Source: Actinomycetota bacterium
GTDB lineage: Bacteria > Actinomycetota > Thermoleophilia > Solirubrobacterales > Solirubrobacteraceae
DNA: 64,000 nt
NCBI GenBank assembly: GCA_009699245.1
Contig: WLOQ01000005.1
Location: 124,001 to 188,000 of the forward strand
Direction: 5' to 3'
The notes under the pieces were generated by a model that was not told the DNA's origin, searched no databases, and saw only the letters and a program-made list of their open reading frames with translations. The position numbers were made by a program, and so were the translations under genes. This document shows, in pieces, positions 16,319-24,487 of the stretch. The first letter of the stretch is position 1; every line of letters starts with the position of its first letter.

Positions 16319-17629
16319 TCAGGCAGCCGCGCGCACGAGCGCGACGAGCCGGCGGCAGACTGCCTCGCACTCGTCGACCTCAGGCGCTTCGACCATCACG
16401 CGAACGAGCTGCTCGGTTCCGCTCGGCCGCACGAGAACCCGGCCGCGACCGTCGAGCCCAGCGCCCTCCTCTGCAGCCGCTTCGGCGACCGCTGCCATCG
16501 CGGCGTCACGATCGGCGACGGCGACGTTCACGAGACGCTGTGGCAGACGGGTCATCGCAGGACTATCCGCGAGATCCCTGTCACCGAGCGCCTCAAGGGC
16601 AAGGAGGGCGCTCGCGATGCCGTCCCCTGAGGCGACGAAGCCCATGTCGATGATGTGGCCCGACTGCTCGCCACCGAGCGTCCAACCGCGCTCACGCAGC
16701 GCCTCGAGCACGTAGCGGTCGCCGACGGCGGTGGTGCAGACCTCGACGCCCGCGTCGGCCATCGCGCGGTGGAAGCCGTAGTTCGTCATCACGGTGACGG
16801 CGACGCCGCCGTCGAGACGCCCGCTGCGGTGACGGTGGAGTGCCACGAGCGCGATCAGCTCGTCCCCGTCGATGACGCGCCCGGCCGCATCGGCCGCGAG
16901 CACGCGGTCGCCGTCACCGTCGAAGGCGAAGCCGATGTCATGCCCGCCCTCGACGACCGCCGCCGCGAGGATGTCGACGTGGGTCGAGCCGACGCCCTCG
17001 TTGATGTTGCGGCCGTCCGGCTCGCCCCCGATCACGGTGACATCGGCCCCGAGGCGGCGGAAAATCTCAGGGCCGACGCGGTGGGTGGCGCCGTTCGCGC
17101 AGTCGAGCAGCACCTTGCGCCCGGTGAGCCTGAGCGCGTCGTACCGGACGTGGAGCGCGCGCAGGTAGTCGTCCTCGGTCCCATGGAGCTGCCGCACGCG
17201 ACCGATCCGGGTGCCTCGTCTCGCGCCAGCCACCAGGCGCCGCTCAATGTCCTCCTCGACGGCGTCGGAGAGCTTGAAGCCGTCAGCCCCGAAGAACTTG
17301 ATGCCGTTGTCGCGGTAGGGGTTGTGCGACGCAGAGACGACGATGGCGAGGTCGAGCCCATGCTCGCCGACGAGCAGCGGTGCCGCAGGCGTCGGCAGCA
17401 CGCCGCCGAGCAGGACGTCACCGCCCGCCGCGCTGACACCTGCGGCGAGCGCAGCCTCGAGCATCTCGCCCGACTCGCGCGTGTCGCGGATCACCAGCAC
17501 GCGAGGGCGCTCGGTGCTCTCGACGAGCCGCTCAGTGGCGGCCCGCGCGAGCCCGAGCGCGAGCTCGGCCGTCAGGTATTCGCCGGCGACGCCGCGAACA
17601 CCATCGGTGCCGAAGAGCTCGCGCGCCAT
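16319..17629 (-). CDS. glmM: phosphoglucosamine mutase
   Basis: 436 aa alpha-D-phosphohexomutase that interconverts glucosamine-6-phosphate and glucosamine-1-phosphate, the step after GlmS. Motifs in order: N-terminal FGTDGVRGVAGEYL, the phosphoserine loop VVSASHNPYRDNGIKFFG, the metal-binding FDGDGDRVLAAD, the sugar-binding LGGEQSGHI and the phosphate-binding RPSGTEQLVRVMVEA. All are intact. It follows rpsI after 27 bases, as in many actinobacteria, with a stem-loop between them. Confidence 0.97.
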   Translation of the reverse strand: MARELFGTDGVRGVAGEYLTAELALGLARAATERLVESTERPRVLVIRDTRESGEMLEAALAAGVSAAGGDVLLGGVLPTPAAPLLVGEHGLDLAIVVSASHNPYRDNGIKFFGADGFKLSDAVEEDIERRLVAGARRGTRIGRVRQLHGTEDDYLRALHVRYDALRLTGRKVLLDCANGATHRVGPEIFRRLGADVTVIGGEPDGRNINEGVGSTHVDILAAAVVEGGHDIGFAFDGDGDRVLAADAAGRVIDGDELIALVALHRHRSGRLDGGVAVTVMTNYGFHRAMADAGVEVCTTAVGDRYVLEALRERGWTLGGEQSGHIIDMGFVASGDGIASALLALEALGDRDLADSPAMTRLPQRLVNVAVADRDAAMAAVAEAAAEEGAGLDGRGRVLVRPSGTEQLVRVMVEAPEVDECEAVCRRLVALVRAAA

Positions 17630-17637
17630 AGGCGTCG

Positions 17638-17657
17638 GACCGACCTTGGGGTCGGTC
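17638..17657 (-). terminator. hairpin between rpsI and glmM
   Basis: GACCGACC / GGTCGGTC with a 4-base loop. The last base of one arm is in the rpsI stop codon, and the other arm ends 8 bases before the glmM ATG. It could partly terminate the ribosomal transcript or modulate glmM translation; there is no T-run. Confidence 0.5.
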
Positions 17658-18436
17658 TAGCGCTTGCTGAACTGCGGCCGCTTGCGGGCCTTCTTGAGGC
17701 CGGCCTTCTTGCGCTCCTTGGCGCGTGCATCACGCGTCAGGAAGCCGCGGCGCTTGAGCTCGCCACGAAGGTTCGGGTCGGCCTCGAGCAGTGCCTTGGA
17801 GATGCCGTGGCGCAGCGCGTCGGCCTGCGCCGAGACGCCGCCTCCGTGCATGCGCGCGACGACGTCCATACGATCCTCGTAGCCCACTGTCTCCAGGGGC
17901 TGACGAATGGTGCGGCGCAGCGCGGGGCGCGGGAAGTGCTCTTCGAGCGTCTTGCCGTTGACGATGTATGCGCCGGTGCCGGGCTTGAGGATGACGCGGG
18001 CGACTGCGCGCTTGCGCTTACCGGTTGCGCTGTACCGCGCATCGGCTGCCAGCTCGATCTTCGCGGCGATCGGCTCGACCTCGACGATGTCGTCCTCGAC
18101 GTCGTCGGACGCGGGAGCCTCGTCGTCGGCGTCGTCGCCGTAGTAGTTGCCTTCCCCGCGGCCGAGCGGATCCTGGCCCTCGGCGACGATGTCGACCTCA
18201 AGGTCGGCACCGGGGATTGCGGGCTTGGCGGGCGTCTCCGTGGGCGCCTCAGCCGCTGCCACGAGCTCTTCGGGAGCGGCCTCCTCAGCGGCGGCCTCCT
18301 CTGCCACCGGCTCGGCGGCCTCCTCTGCCACCGGCTCGGCGGCGACCGGAGCCTCGGCGGGCTGCTCGGCGGTGGGCTGCTCGGCGGCCGGGGTCTCCTC
18401 CGGCTGCTCCTCGGGCGTGATCGGCTCGTCGGCCAT
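17657..18436 (-). CDS. rpsI: 30S ribosomal protein S9 with a long acidic N-terminal extension
   Basis: 259 aa, about twice the usual length. The last 130 residues are a normal S9: YSATGKRKRAVARVILKPG, GGGVSAQADALRHGISKALL, and the basic tail KKARKRPQFSKR whose end reaches the P-site tRNA. The first 130 residues are Ala/Glu/Pro rich ([20 protein letters not shown], then repeats of AEEAAEPVAEEAA) and then Asp/Glu rich (GDDADDEAPASDDVEDD). The extension has no Cys and almost no aromatic residues, so it is predicted to be disordered. rplM lies immediately upstream: its TGA overlaps this ATG by one base. There is no internal frame break, so the extension appears to be translated. Confidence 0.95.
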   Translation of the reverse strand: MADEPITPEEQPEETPAAEQPTAEQPAEAPVAAEPVAEEAAEPVAEEAAAEEAAPEELVAAAEAPTETPAKPAIPGADLEVDIVAEGQDPLGRGEGNYYGDDADDEAPASDDVEDDIVEVEPIAAKIELAADARYSATGKRKRAVARVILKPGTGAYIVNGKTLEEHFPRPALRRTIRQPLETVGYEDRMDVVARMHGGGVSAQADALRHGISKALLEADPNLRGELKRRGFLTRDARAKERKKAGLKKARKRPQFSKR

Positions 18437-18870
18437 CAGGTGGTGATCTCCATCGGGGTCGGCTTCTGCGCCACGTGCGGATGGTCCGGCCCGGCGTAGA
18501 CCTTGAGCTTCGTGATCTGCTTGCGGGCCAGGCGGTTGCGGGGCAGCATGCCCTTGACCGCGATGCGGATGACCTCCTCAGGGCGACGCGCGAGCATCTC
18601 CTCGAGGGTGCGCTCGCGCAGACCACCCGGGTACCCGGAATGGCGCCGGTACATCTTCTCCCGGCGCTTGTTGCCCGTCACCGAGATCTTCTCGGCGTTG
18701 ACGACGATGACGAAGTCACCGGTGTCGACGTGCGGGGTGTATTCCGGCTTGCGCTTGCCGCGCAGCGCATCGGCGATCTGGGTCGCGAGGCGCCCGAGCG
18801 TCTGCCCGTTGGCGTCCACGACGAGCCAGTTGCGCTCGCGGTCATTTGCATTGGCGACGTAAGTCTTCAT
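18436..18870 (-). CDS. rplM: 50S ribosomal protein L13
   Basis: 144 aa. The start [20 protein letters not shown] and the conserved [19 protein letters not shown]-like segment (here [20 protein letters not shown]) and DHPHVAQKP ending are typical of L13, which is part of the large ribosomal subunit and binds 23S rRNA early in assembly. Full length. ATG at 18870 is preceded by a leader of about 50 bases downstream of a TATCCT hexamer; no strong Shine-Dalgarno sequence is visible. First gene of the rplM-rpsI-glmM unit. Confidence 0.98.
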   Translation of the reverse strand: MKTYVANANDRERNWLVVDANGQTLGRLATQIADALRGKRKPEYTPHVDTGDFVIVVNAEKISVTGNKRREKMYRRHSGYPGGLRERTLEEMLARRPEEVIRIAVKGMLPRNRLARKQITKLKVYAGPDHPHVAQKPTPMEITT

Positions 18871-18929
18871 GGCGTGAGAAAGGCGCATCGCAACCGGCCG
18901 ATATGACCAAGGTGCGGCGCGAGTGGGAC

Positions 18930-18935
18930 AGGATA
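18930..18935 (-). promoter_or_regulatory. candidate -10 box for rplM-rpsI
   Basis: TATCCT on the minus strand; transcription would begin near 18923, leaving a leader of about 50 bases before the rplM ATG, unlike the leaderless genes around it. No clear -35 hexamer was found. Confidence 0.45.
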
Positions 18936-18967
18936 GCCGCTTGCGCCCGAACGGCGCGGTGACGGGG

Positions 18968-20602
18968 TCACTCCCACTCGATCGTGCCGGGCGGTTTGCT
19001 CGTGATATCGAGCACCACACGGTTGACTTCGCGCAGCTCGTTGATCATGCGCGAGGCGATCTGCTCAAGGAGGTCGTACGGCAGGCGCGCCCAATCGGCG
19101 GTCATCGCGTCGTCGCTCGTGACCGCGCGGATCACGACGACGTAGCCATACGTCCGCTCGTCCCCCTGGACGCCGACGGTGCGCACATCGGGCAGGACAC
19201 AGAAGGACTGCCAGAGGTCGCGGTAGAGCCCGGCGTTGCGGATCTCATCCTGGAGGATGTGATCGGCGTCGCGCAGCAGGTCGAGCCGCTCCTTCGTCGC
19301 CTCACCGCCGACGATGCGGATGGCGAGTCCGGGACCGGGGAACGGCTGGCGCCAGACCATGCGCTCCGGGAGGCCGATCTCCGTGCCGACGGCGCGGACC
19401 TCGTCCTTGAAGAGCGCGCGCAGGGGCTCGACGAGCTCAAATTTGAGGTCATCGGGCAGGCCGCCGACGTTGTGGTGCGACTTGATCGTCGACGCACCGG
19501 TTCCACCGCCCGACTCGATGACATCGGAGTAGAGCGTGCCCTGCACGAGGAACTTCGCGTCGCCGACCTTGGCGGCCTCCTCCTCGAAGACGCGGATGAA
19601 TTCCGCGCCGATGATCTTGCGCTTCTGCTCAGGCTCGGAGACCCCACGCAGGCGCTCGAGGAAGCGATCCTCCGCGTCGACGGCGACGAGCGGCACCTTG
19701 AAGTAGTCGCGGAACGTCTCGACCACCTGGGCGCCCTCGTTCTTGCGCATCATGCCGTGGTCGACGAAGACGCAGGTGAGCTGGTCGCCGATCGCCCGGT
19801 GGACGAGCAGCGCGGCCACGGACGAGTCCACACCGCCGGAGAGCCCGCAGACGACCTTGCCGTCGCCGACCTGGGCCCGGATGCGGGCGATCTGCTCCTC
19901 GACGATGCTCGCGGCCGACCAGGTCATCGCACAGCCGCAGACGTCGCGCAGGAAGTGCGTGAGGACATCCTGGCCGTACGGCGTGTGGACGACCTCGGGG
20001 TGGAACTGGATGCCGTAGATGTCGCGCTCGCGTGACTCGAAGGCCGCCACCGGCGACTGCGTCGACGACGCGAGCGCCGTGAAGCCCGTGGGCGGCTCGA
20101 AGACGGTGTCGCGGTGCGACATCCAGCAGGGCTGCTCAGCCGGGAGCCCGGCGAAGAGCACGCCCGGCTCATGGACGGTGAGCTGCGACCGTCCGTACTC
20201 GCCGACCTCGGCGCTCTCCACGCGTCCGCCGAGCTCGTGGGCGACGAGCTGCATGCCGTAACAGATGCCGAGCACGGGGATGCCGAGCTCGAGCAGGGCG
20301 GCCTCGAGCTTCGGGGCGTCCTGCGAGTAGACCGATGCCGGCCCCCCGGAGAGGATCAGGCCTCGCGGCTTGCGCCGCGCGACCTCCTCGACGCCGACGT
20401 GGTGTGGAAGCAGCTCGGAGAAGACACCGCACTCACGAACCCGCCGGGCGATCAGCTGCGAGTACTGGCCCCCGTAGTCGAGCACCACAACGCCGTCTAC
20501 ATCGTGCGGGACATCGATCGGGGCCGACTCGTCTGCGAACTCGGTCGCAGCGACGTCGGCGGTGACGACCGAGTGGTCCTCACCCAGGTGGCGTTCGCTC
20601 AC
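18968..20602 (-). CDS. guaA: GMP synthase (glutamine-hydrolysing)
   Basis: 544 aa enzyme converting XMP to GMP. It has an N-terminal class I glutamine amidotransferase domain ([17 protein letters not shown]; the nucleophile Cys in [16 protein letters not shown]; the His/Glu pair in [13 protein letters not shown]), then the ATP-pyrophosphatase domain with the P-loop [20 protein letters not shown], and the C-terminal dimerisation domain ending in [13 protein letters not shown] 35-residue N-terminal lead before VVVLDYGG is longer than usual, so the true start may be internal; the GTG at 20602 gives a 12-base gap after guaB3. Intact. Confidence 0.97.
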   Translation of the reverse strand: MSERHLGEDHSVVTADVAATEFADESAPIDVPHDVDGVVVLDYGGQYSQLIARRVRECGVFSELLPHHVGVEEVARRKPRGLILSGGPASVYSQDAPKLEAALLELGIPVLGICYGMQLVAHELGGRVESAEVGEYGRSQLTVHEPGVLFAGLPAEQPCWMSHRDTVFEPPTGFTALASSTQSPVAAFESRERDIYGIQFHPEVVHTPYGQDVLTHFLRDVCGCAMTWSAASIVEEQIARIRAQVGDGKVVCGLSGGVDSSVAALLVHRAIGDQLTCVFVDHGMMRKNEGAQVVETFRDYFKVPLVAVDAEDRFLERLRGVSEPEQKRKIIGAEFIRVFEEEAAKVGDAKFLVQGTLYSDVIESGGGTGASTIKSHHNVGGLPDDLKFELVEPLRALFKDEVRAVGTEIGLPERMVWRQPFPGPGLAIRIVGGEATKERLDLLRDADHILQDEIRNAGLYRDLWQSFCVLPDVRTVGVQGDERTYGYVVVIRAVTSDDAMTADWARLPYDLLEQIASRMINELREVNRVVLDITSKPPGTIEWE

Positions 20603-20614
20603 GCTGACCCCGGC

Positions 20615-21847
20615 CTACGCGCCGCTGGAGGTCAGCGACGCGCTCTTGTCGGCACCGTCACCGGCGCCCGCCGGACGTGCCGTCCCGCGGCTGCCCATGC
20701 CGACCTGCTGCGACGTCTGCAGGAGCTTGCCCTCCGTCTGGAGCGACGGAGCGACCATGAGCTCGGCGCGGTTGAACTCCGCGATGTCCTGGTAGCCGCA
20801 GGTCGCCATCGACGTGCGCAGTGCGCCCATGAGGTTGAACGTGCCGTCGTTCTCGTGGGCTGGCCCGGTGAGGATCTCCTCGAGCGTGCCGTTCTGGATC
20901 GTCTGGACCCGCGCGCCGCGCGGGAGCGTCGGATGGAACGTCGCCATGCCCCAGTGGAAGCCGCGACCGGGCGCCTCGTAGGCGCGGGCAAGCGGCGAAC
21001 CGATCATCACGGCGTCGGCGCCGCAGGCGATCGCCTTCGCGACGTCGCCACCGGTGCGCATGCCGCCGTCGGCGATGACCTGGACGTAGTCGCCCGTCTC
21101 GAGCATGTGCGTCGAACGTGCGCCCGCGACGTCGGCGATCGCCGTCGCCTGCGGGACGCCGAGGCCGAGCACACCGCGGGTGGTACAGGCGGCGCCCGGA
21201 CCGACGCCGACGAGGACGCCGGCCGCCCCGGTGCGCATGAGGTGGAGACCTGTGTGGTAGCTCGCGCAGCCACCGACGATGACCGGGACGGGGAGATCCG
21301 CGATGAACTCCTTGAGGTTCAGCGGCTCCGACGTCTTCGAGACGTGCTCAGCGGACACGACCGTGCCCTGGATGACCAGGATGTCGAGCCCGGCCTCGAG
21401 CACCATCTCGTAGTGCTCGCTGACGCGCTGCGGCGTGAGCGATGCCGCGGTGACGACGCCGCTGGCCTTGATCTCCTCGATGCGCTGACGCATGAGCTCC
21501 GGCTTGACCGGCTCACGGTAGATCGCCTGCATCTCCTGCGTGGCGAGGTCCTTCGGCAGCTGCGCGATGCGCTCCAGCTGCTCCTCTGCGTCCTCGTAGC
21601 GGGTGAAGATCCCCTCGAGATTCAGGACGGCAAGGCCGCCGAGCTTGCCGATCGCGGTCGCGGTGCGCGGCGAGACGACGCCGTCCATCGCCGACGCGAG
21701 CAGCGGAAGCTCGAAGCGGTAGGGACCCAGCTTCCAGCTGATGTCCACATCGTCCGGATCGCGCGTGCGCCGCGAGGGCACGATGGCGATGTCGTCAAAT
21801 CCGTAGGCGCGGCGGGCCTTCTTTCCGCGGCCGATCTCAAGCTCCAT
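20615..21847 (-). CDS. guaB3: GuaB3-type IMP dehydrogenase family protein
   Basis: 410 aa TIM-barrel protein. It has the IMPDH/GMP reductase core: FDDIAIVPSRRTRDPDDVD, LPLLASAMDGVVSP, the flap-loop Cys in GPGAACTTRGVLG, and VIADGGMRTGGDVAKAIACGADAVMIGSPLAR. The CBS pair found in GuaB is absent, and its N-terminus and length are those of the GuaB3 subgroup of actinobacteria and cyanobacteria. Members are annotated as IMP dehydrogenase-related; direction of the reaction in this organism is not known. guaA follows after 12 bases, which supports a role in guanine nucleotide synthesis. Confidence 0.93.
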   Translation of the reverse strand: MELEIGRGKKARRAYGFDDIAIVPSRRTRDPDDVDISWKLGPYRFELPLLASAMDGVVSPRTATAIGKLGGLAVLNLEGIFTRYEDAEEQLERIAQLPKDLATQEMQAIYREPVKPELMRQRIEEIKASGVVTAASLTPQRVSEHYEMVLEAGLDILVIQGTVVSAEHVSKTSEPLNLKEFIADLPVPVIVGGCASYHTGLHLMRTGAAGVLVGVGPGAACTTRGVLGLGVPQATAIADVAGARSTHMLETGDYVQVIADGGMRTGGDVAKAIACGADAVMIGSPLARAYEAPGRGFHWGMATFHPTLPRGARVQTIQNGTLEEILTGPAHENDGTFNLMGALRTSMATCGYQDIAEFNRAELMVAPSLQTEGKLLQTSQQVGMGSRGTARPAGAGDGADKSASLTSSGA

Positions 21848-21853
21848 CGGTCG

Positions 21854-21859
21854 ATCCTA
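21854..21859 (-). promoter_or_regulatory. -10 box for leaderless guaB3-guaA
   Basis: TAGGAT on the minus strand, 6 bases before the ATG at 21847. Confidence 0.6.
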
Positions 21860-21875
21860 AGCGTCGTGGCGGACG

Positions 21876-21900
21876 AAACGGCCCCGCACAGACGGGGCCG
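21876..21900 (-). terminator. Rho-independent terminator after the LysM-carboxypeptidase-kinase unit
   Basis: CGGCCCCG / CGGGGCCG with a 6-base loop (21879-21900), followed on the minus strand by TTT. It lies about 70 bases after the end of the PfkB-type kinase gene and just upstream of the guaB3 promoter. Confidence 0.75.
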
Positions 21901-21969
21901 GAAAGCGTGCTGCTAAGTGGTGTGGCGGCGGCAACGAGCCACCTGGCGAGCATAGCAACGGGACCCCGG

Positions 21970-22929
21970 TCAGAGCGCCGACGCAGACGGCTCGAGCGTC
22001 TGCGCGTGAACCTCGCCGAGCAGCCGCTCGACGGCGGCCGGATCGAGGAGACCCGCACCGAGATGCTGCGTCGATTCCGCGCCGCAGGCGACGGCGAAAC
22101 GCAGACACTCCGTGGGGCTTGAACCGCTGTACCGCGCCGCGACATATCCGGCGAGGAAGGCGTCGCCTGAGCCGCGGGAGGCCACCGCCTCGCGCTGCTC
22201 GATCGACATGCGCCGGAGCACCGGCGCGCCATCCTCGAGGACGCGCGCGGTGCAGCCGTCGGGCAGCGTCACGATCGCCTCGCGGGCTCCGAGCGCGCAG
22301 AGGGCCGCCACGGCGGCCATGCGGTCGCCGTCGTCATTGAACTCCTGGCCGACGAGCTCCTCGGCCTCGACGACGTTCGGCGAGATGGCATCCGGCTCGG
22401 CGCGGACGGCGAGGCGCATCGGCTCCCCCTCCGCATCGACCACGGTCGTCACGCCGAGGTGGCGCAGCTCCCGGATGAGGTCCGCGTAGATCCCCGGTTC
22501 GACGCCGCGCGGGAGCGATCCGGCGATCACGACGATGGCGGCGCCGCGGGCGAGGTAGAGCAGCTTGTCCTGAAAGAGCTCGACCTCCTTGGGGCTGACC
22601 TCGGGGCCGCGCTCGTTGACCTCCGTCTGCTCACCGCTCGTCGGATCGTGCACCGACGTGTTCGTGCGCGACTCGTCACGGATGCGCACGAAGTCGTTGA
22701 GGATCGACTCCTGGGTGAGCTGCTCGACGATCCGCGTCCCGGTCGCTCCGCCGGCGAACCCGGTGGCGATCACGGGCTGCCCGAGGCTCTTGAGCGTGCG
22801 CGCGACGTTGACGCCCTTGCCACCGGGCATCGTGCGCTGGTCGACGGTGCGGTGCCGACGGCCGAGGCGAAAGTTCGGGACCGAGAGCGACTTGTCGATC
22901 GCCGCGTTGAGCGTGACGGTGATGATCAT
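21970..22929 (-). CDS. PfkB-family sugar kinase, 1-phosphofructokinase-like
   Basis: 319 aa ribokinase-fold kinase. The start MIITVTLNAAIDKSLSV and the RTMPGGKGVNVARTLKSLG motif are typical of the FruK/LacC/tagatose-6-phosphate kinase branch. The C-terminal catalytic signature SRGSGDAFLAGYVAARY holds the base Asp in GSGDAF. Substrates in this branch are fructose-1-phosphate or tagatose-6-phosphate; there is no phosphotransferase-system gene nearby, so the substrate is open. ATG at 22929 overlaps the stop of the carboxypeptidase gene (ATGA). Confidence 0.88.
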   Translation of the reverse strand: MIITVTLNAAIDKSLSVPNFRLGRRHRTVDQRTMPGGKGVNVARTLKSLGQPVIATGFAGGATGTRIVEQLTQESILNDFVRIRDESRTNTSVHDPTSGEQTEVNERGPEVSPKEVELFQDKLLYLARGAAIVVIAGSLPRGVEPGIYADLIRELRHLGVTTVVDAEGEPMRLAVRAEPDAISPNVVEAEELVGQEFNDDGDRMAAVAALCALGAREAIVTLPDGCTARVLEDGAPVLRRMSIEQREAVASRGSGDAFLAGYVAARYSGSSPTECLRFAVACGAESTQHLGAGLLDPAAVERLLGEVHAQTLEPSASAL

Positions 22930-24104
22930 CGGTTCCGTGTCCTCCGCGGGCGCGCCGAGCGGGAGACCCGGCGCCTGAGCGCGAGCGTAGCGGCTCCCGC
23001 CAGCGCTGCGCCACCCCCGATGAGGAGCGCCGCCGGGACGACGGTGCTGCGCGATCGCGACCACCAGGAGGCCGCGGCGACGTCGGCCGACGTGACGACG
23101 GGGGCCCGGGCGACGACGATGCCGCCGCGCAGGACCTCGACCCGCCCGACGCGCGTGCCCGCTGTCAGCGGACCCTCGAGTTCATCGGGAATGCCGACGA
23201 GCCGCGTGCGCAGCCGGACGCCCCGGCGCACGACGACGCTCAGGGTGCGCAAGCTTTCGACGGCGGTGTCGGGACGCCCCTTCACGGGCACGCGGGCGAC
23301 GGTGCGCCCCGCCACGACAGGTGTCCGGCTGACATATCGGGCGAATCCCCAGTTCATGAGCGCGACGGTGTCCCGGTTGCGGGCGGCCTCCGACGGCTCG
23401 CCCATCACCACGCTGACCAGGTCGACGCCGCTCCGTGTCCCAGACCCGACCAGGACGTAGCCCGCTGTTCGCGTATGCCCGGTCTTCACGCCGTCGACCC
23501 AAGGCACGGCGCCGACGAGCGTGTTGCGGTTCGTGACGCTGATCGTGCGTCCGCCGCTGCGCAGCACCGCCGACGGTCGCGCCATGACCTTGCGCGCGAA
23601 CGGCTCGGCGCGCAGGAGCAGCGCGAGCTTGGCCAGGTCGGCCGGCGTCGACCGGTTCGGCGGGCTGTCGACGCCCACGGGGTTGCCGAAGTGGGTGCCC
23701 GTCAGTCCCGCAGCGCGCGCACGCCGGTTCATGAGCCGCACGAAGCGCTTCTCCGATCCCCCGACGTCGACGGCGATCGTCTGGGCCGCGTCGCCGCCAC
23801 TGGCCAGCAGGAGCCCGCGCACGAGGTCCGCCGTGGTCCAGCGTTCCCCGGGGCGCAGCCCGACGAGGGATTCGCCGACGATGCTTCGGTACGGCACGAC
23901 GCGCATGCGGTACGAGAGCTGACGTTCCTCCAGCGCGAGCAGCGCCGTCATCATCTTCGTCGTTGACGCGATCAGGCGTGGCGCCGAAGCGCGGCGCGCG
24001 TACACGACGTCACCGGTTTGCGGCTGGACGAGGATCGCGGCACTCGCACTGAGCTGCGGCGGCGCGGCCGCGCTCGCGGCACCCGGGCCGGCGAGCGCAG
24101 CCAC
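22926..24104 (-). CDS. D-alanyl-D-alanine carboxypeptidase, signal peptide apparently out of frame
   Basis: Serine peptidase of family S11 trimming peptidoglycan stem peptides. The active-site tetrad is STTK (ASTTKMMTALLAL), the second motif reads SGGD where most members have SGN, and the third is KTG (DGVKTGHT). After the catalytic domain there is the usual C-terminal beta domain, then a membrane helix (VVPAALLIGGGAALAGAATLAL) and a basic tail. The frame is open only from GTG 24104, which leaves no charged N-region. Reading GTG 24142, which overlaps the LysM stop, gives VTSRRALP and one inserted base would join it to the hydrophobic core, making a perfect signal peptide. See the finding on the frameshift. 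Confidence 0.88.
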   Translation of the reverse strand: MAALAGPGAASAAAPPQLSASAAILVQPQTGDVVYARRASAPRLIASTTKMMTALLALEERQLSYRMRVVPYRSIVGESLVGLRPGERWTTADLVRGLLLASGGDAAQTIAVDVGGSEKRFVRLMNRRARAAGLTGTHFGNPVGVDSPPNRSTPADLAKLALLLRAEPFARKVMARPSAVLRSGGRTISVTNRNTLVGAVPWVDGVKTGHTRTAGYVLVGSGTRSGVDLVSVVMGEPSEAARNRDTVALMNWGFARYVSRTPVVAGRTVARVPVKGRPDTAVESLRTLSVVVRRGVRLRTRLVGIPDELEGPLTAGTRVGRVEVLRGGIVVARAPVVTSADVAAASWWSRSRSTVVPAALLIGGGAALAGAATLALRRRVSRSARPRRTRNR

Positions 24105-24138
24105 GAGCAGCGCGCAACCGGGAGGGCCCGGCGGGACG

Positions 24139-24474
24139 TCACCGCAGCTTCAGCTGCTGCCCGGGCTGCAGTGCCTGGGCGTCGAGGTCCGGATTGAGCT
24201 CCTGGAGGCGCGCCACCGAAACATTCGTGGCCACCGAGATCGACGACAGCGTGTCGCCGCTCAGCACGGTGTAGGTCGCCGGACCCGCCGGTGCCGGCGC
24301 CGTCTTCGTGGGCGTCGTCGCCGTGACGGGCGCGCGTTCGAGGTCCTGATCGAGCGCCGCCGGCGTGGGCGCCGATCCGCCTGAACCGGACGAGCTCACG
24401 ATCACGAGGGCGGCGATGACGACGAGGACGAGGGCGGCCGGGGCGAGCCAGCGAGATGGTGAGCGCCTGCTCAT
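24139..24474 (-). CDS. membrane-anchored LysM-domain protein
   Basis: 111 aa. One N-terminal membrane helix (about residues 10-30) after MSRRSPSRW, then a flexible Pro/Thr/Ala linker, then a single LysM domain at the C-terminus: YTVLSGDTLSSISVATNVSVARLQELNPDLDAQALQPGQQLKL. LysM binds GlcNAc-containing glycan, so the protein would sit on the peptidoglycan side of the membrane. The next gene is the D-Ala-D-Ala carboxypeptidase, and their stop and start codons overlap, consistent with a cell-wall operon. Confidence 0.88.
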   Translation of the reverse strand: MSRRSPSRWLAPAALVLVVIAALVIVSSSGSGGSAPTPAALDQDLERAPVTATTPTKTAPAPAGPATYTVLSGDTLSSISVATNVSVARLQELNPDLDAQALQPGQQLKLR

Positions 24475-24481
24475 GCTCTGA

Positions 24482-24487
24482 AGATTA
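24482..24487 (-). promoter_or_regulatory. -10 box for leaderless LysM gene, sharing the pyrF stop codon
   Basis: TAATCT on the minus strand ends 7 bases before the ATG at 24474. Its first three bases are the TAA stop codon of pyrF. Confidence 0.6.

Noticed and set aside
16655-18499. Long plus-strand frame opposite glmM and rpsI
   Set aside because: Shadow of the true minus-strand genes; its Gly/Leu run is the complement of the Ala/Glu repeats of S9.
22971-24104. SGGD instead of SGN in the carboxypeptidase as a sign of an inactive enzyme
   Set aside because: Variation at the Asn is seen in some S11 relatives and both other motifs are intact, so loss of activity cannot be claimed.
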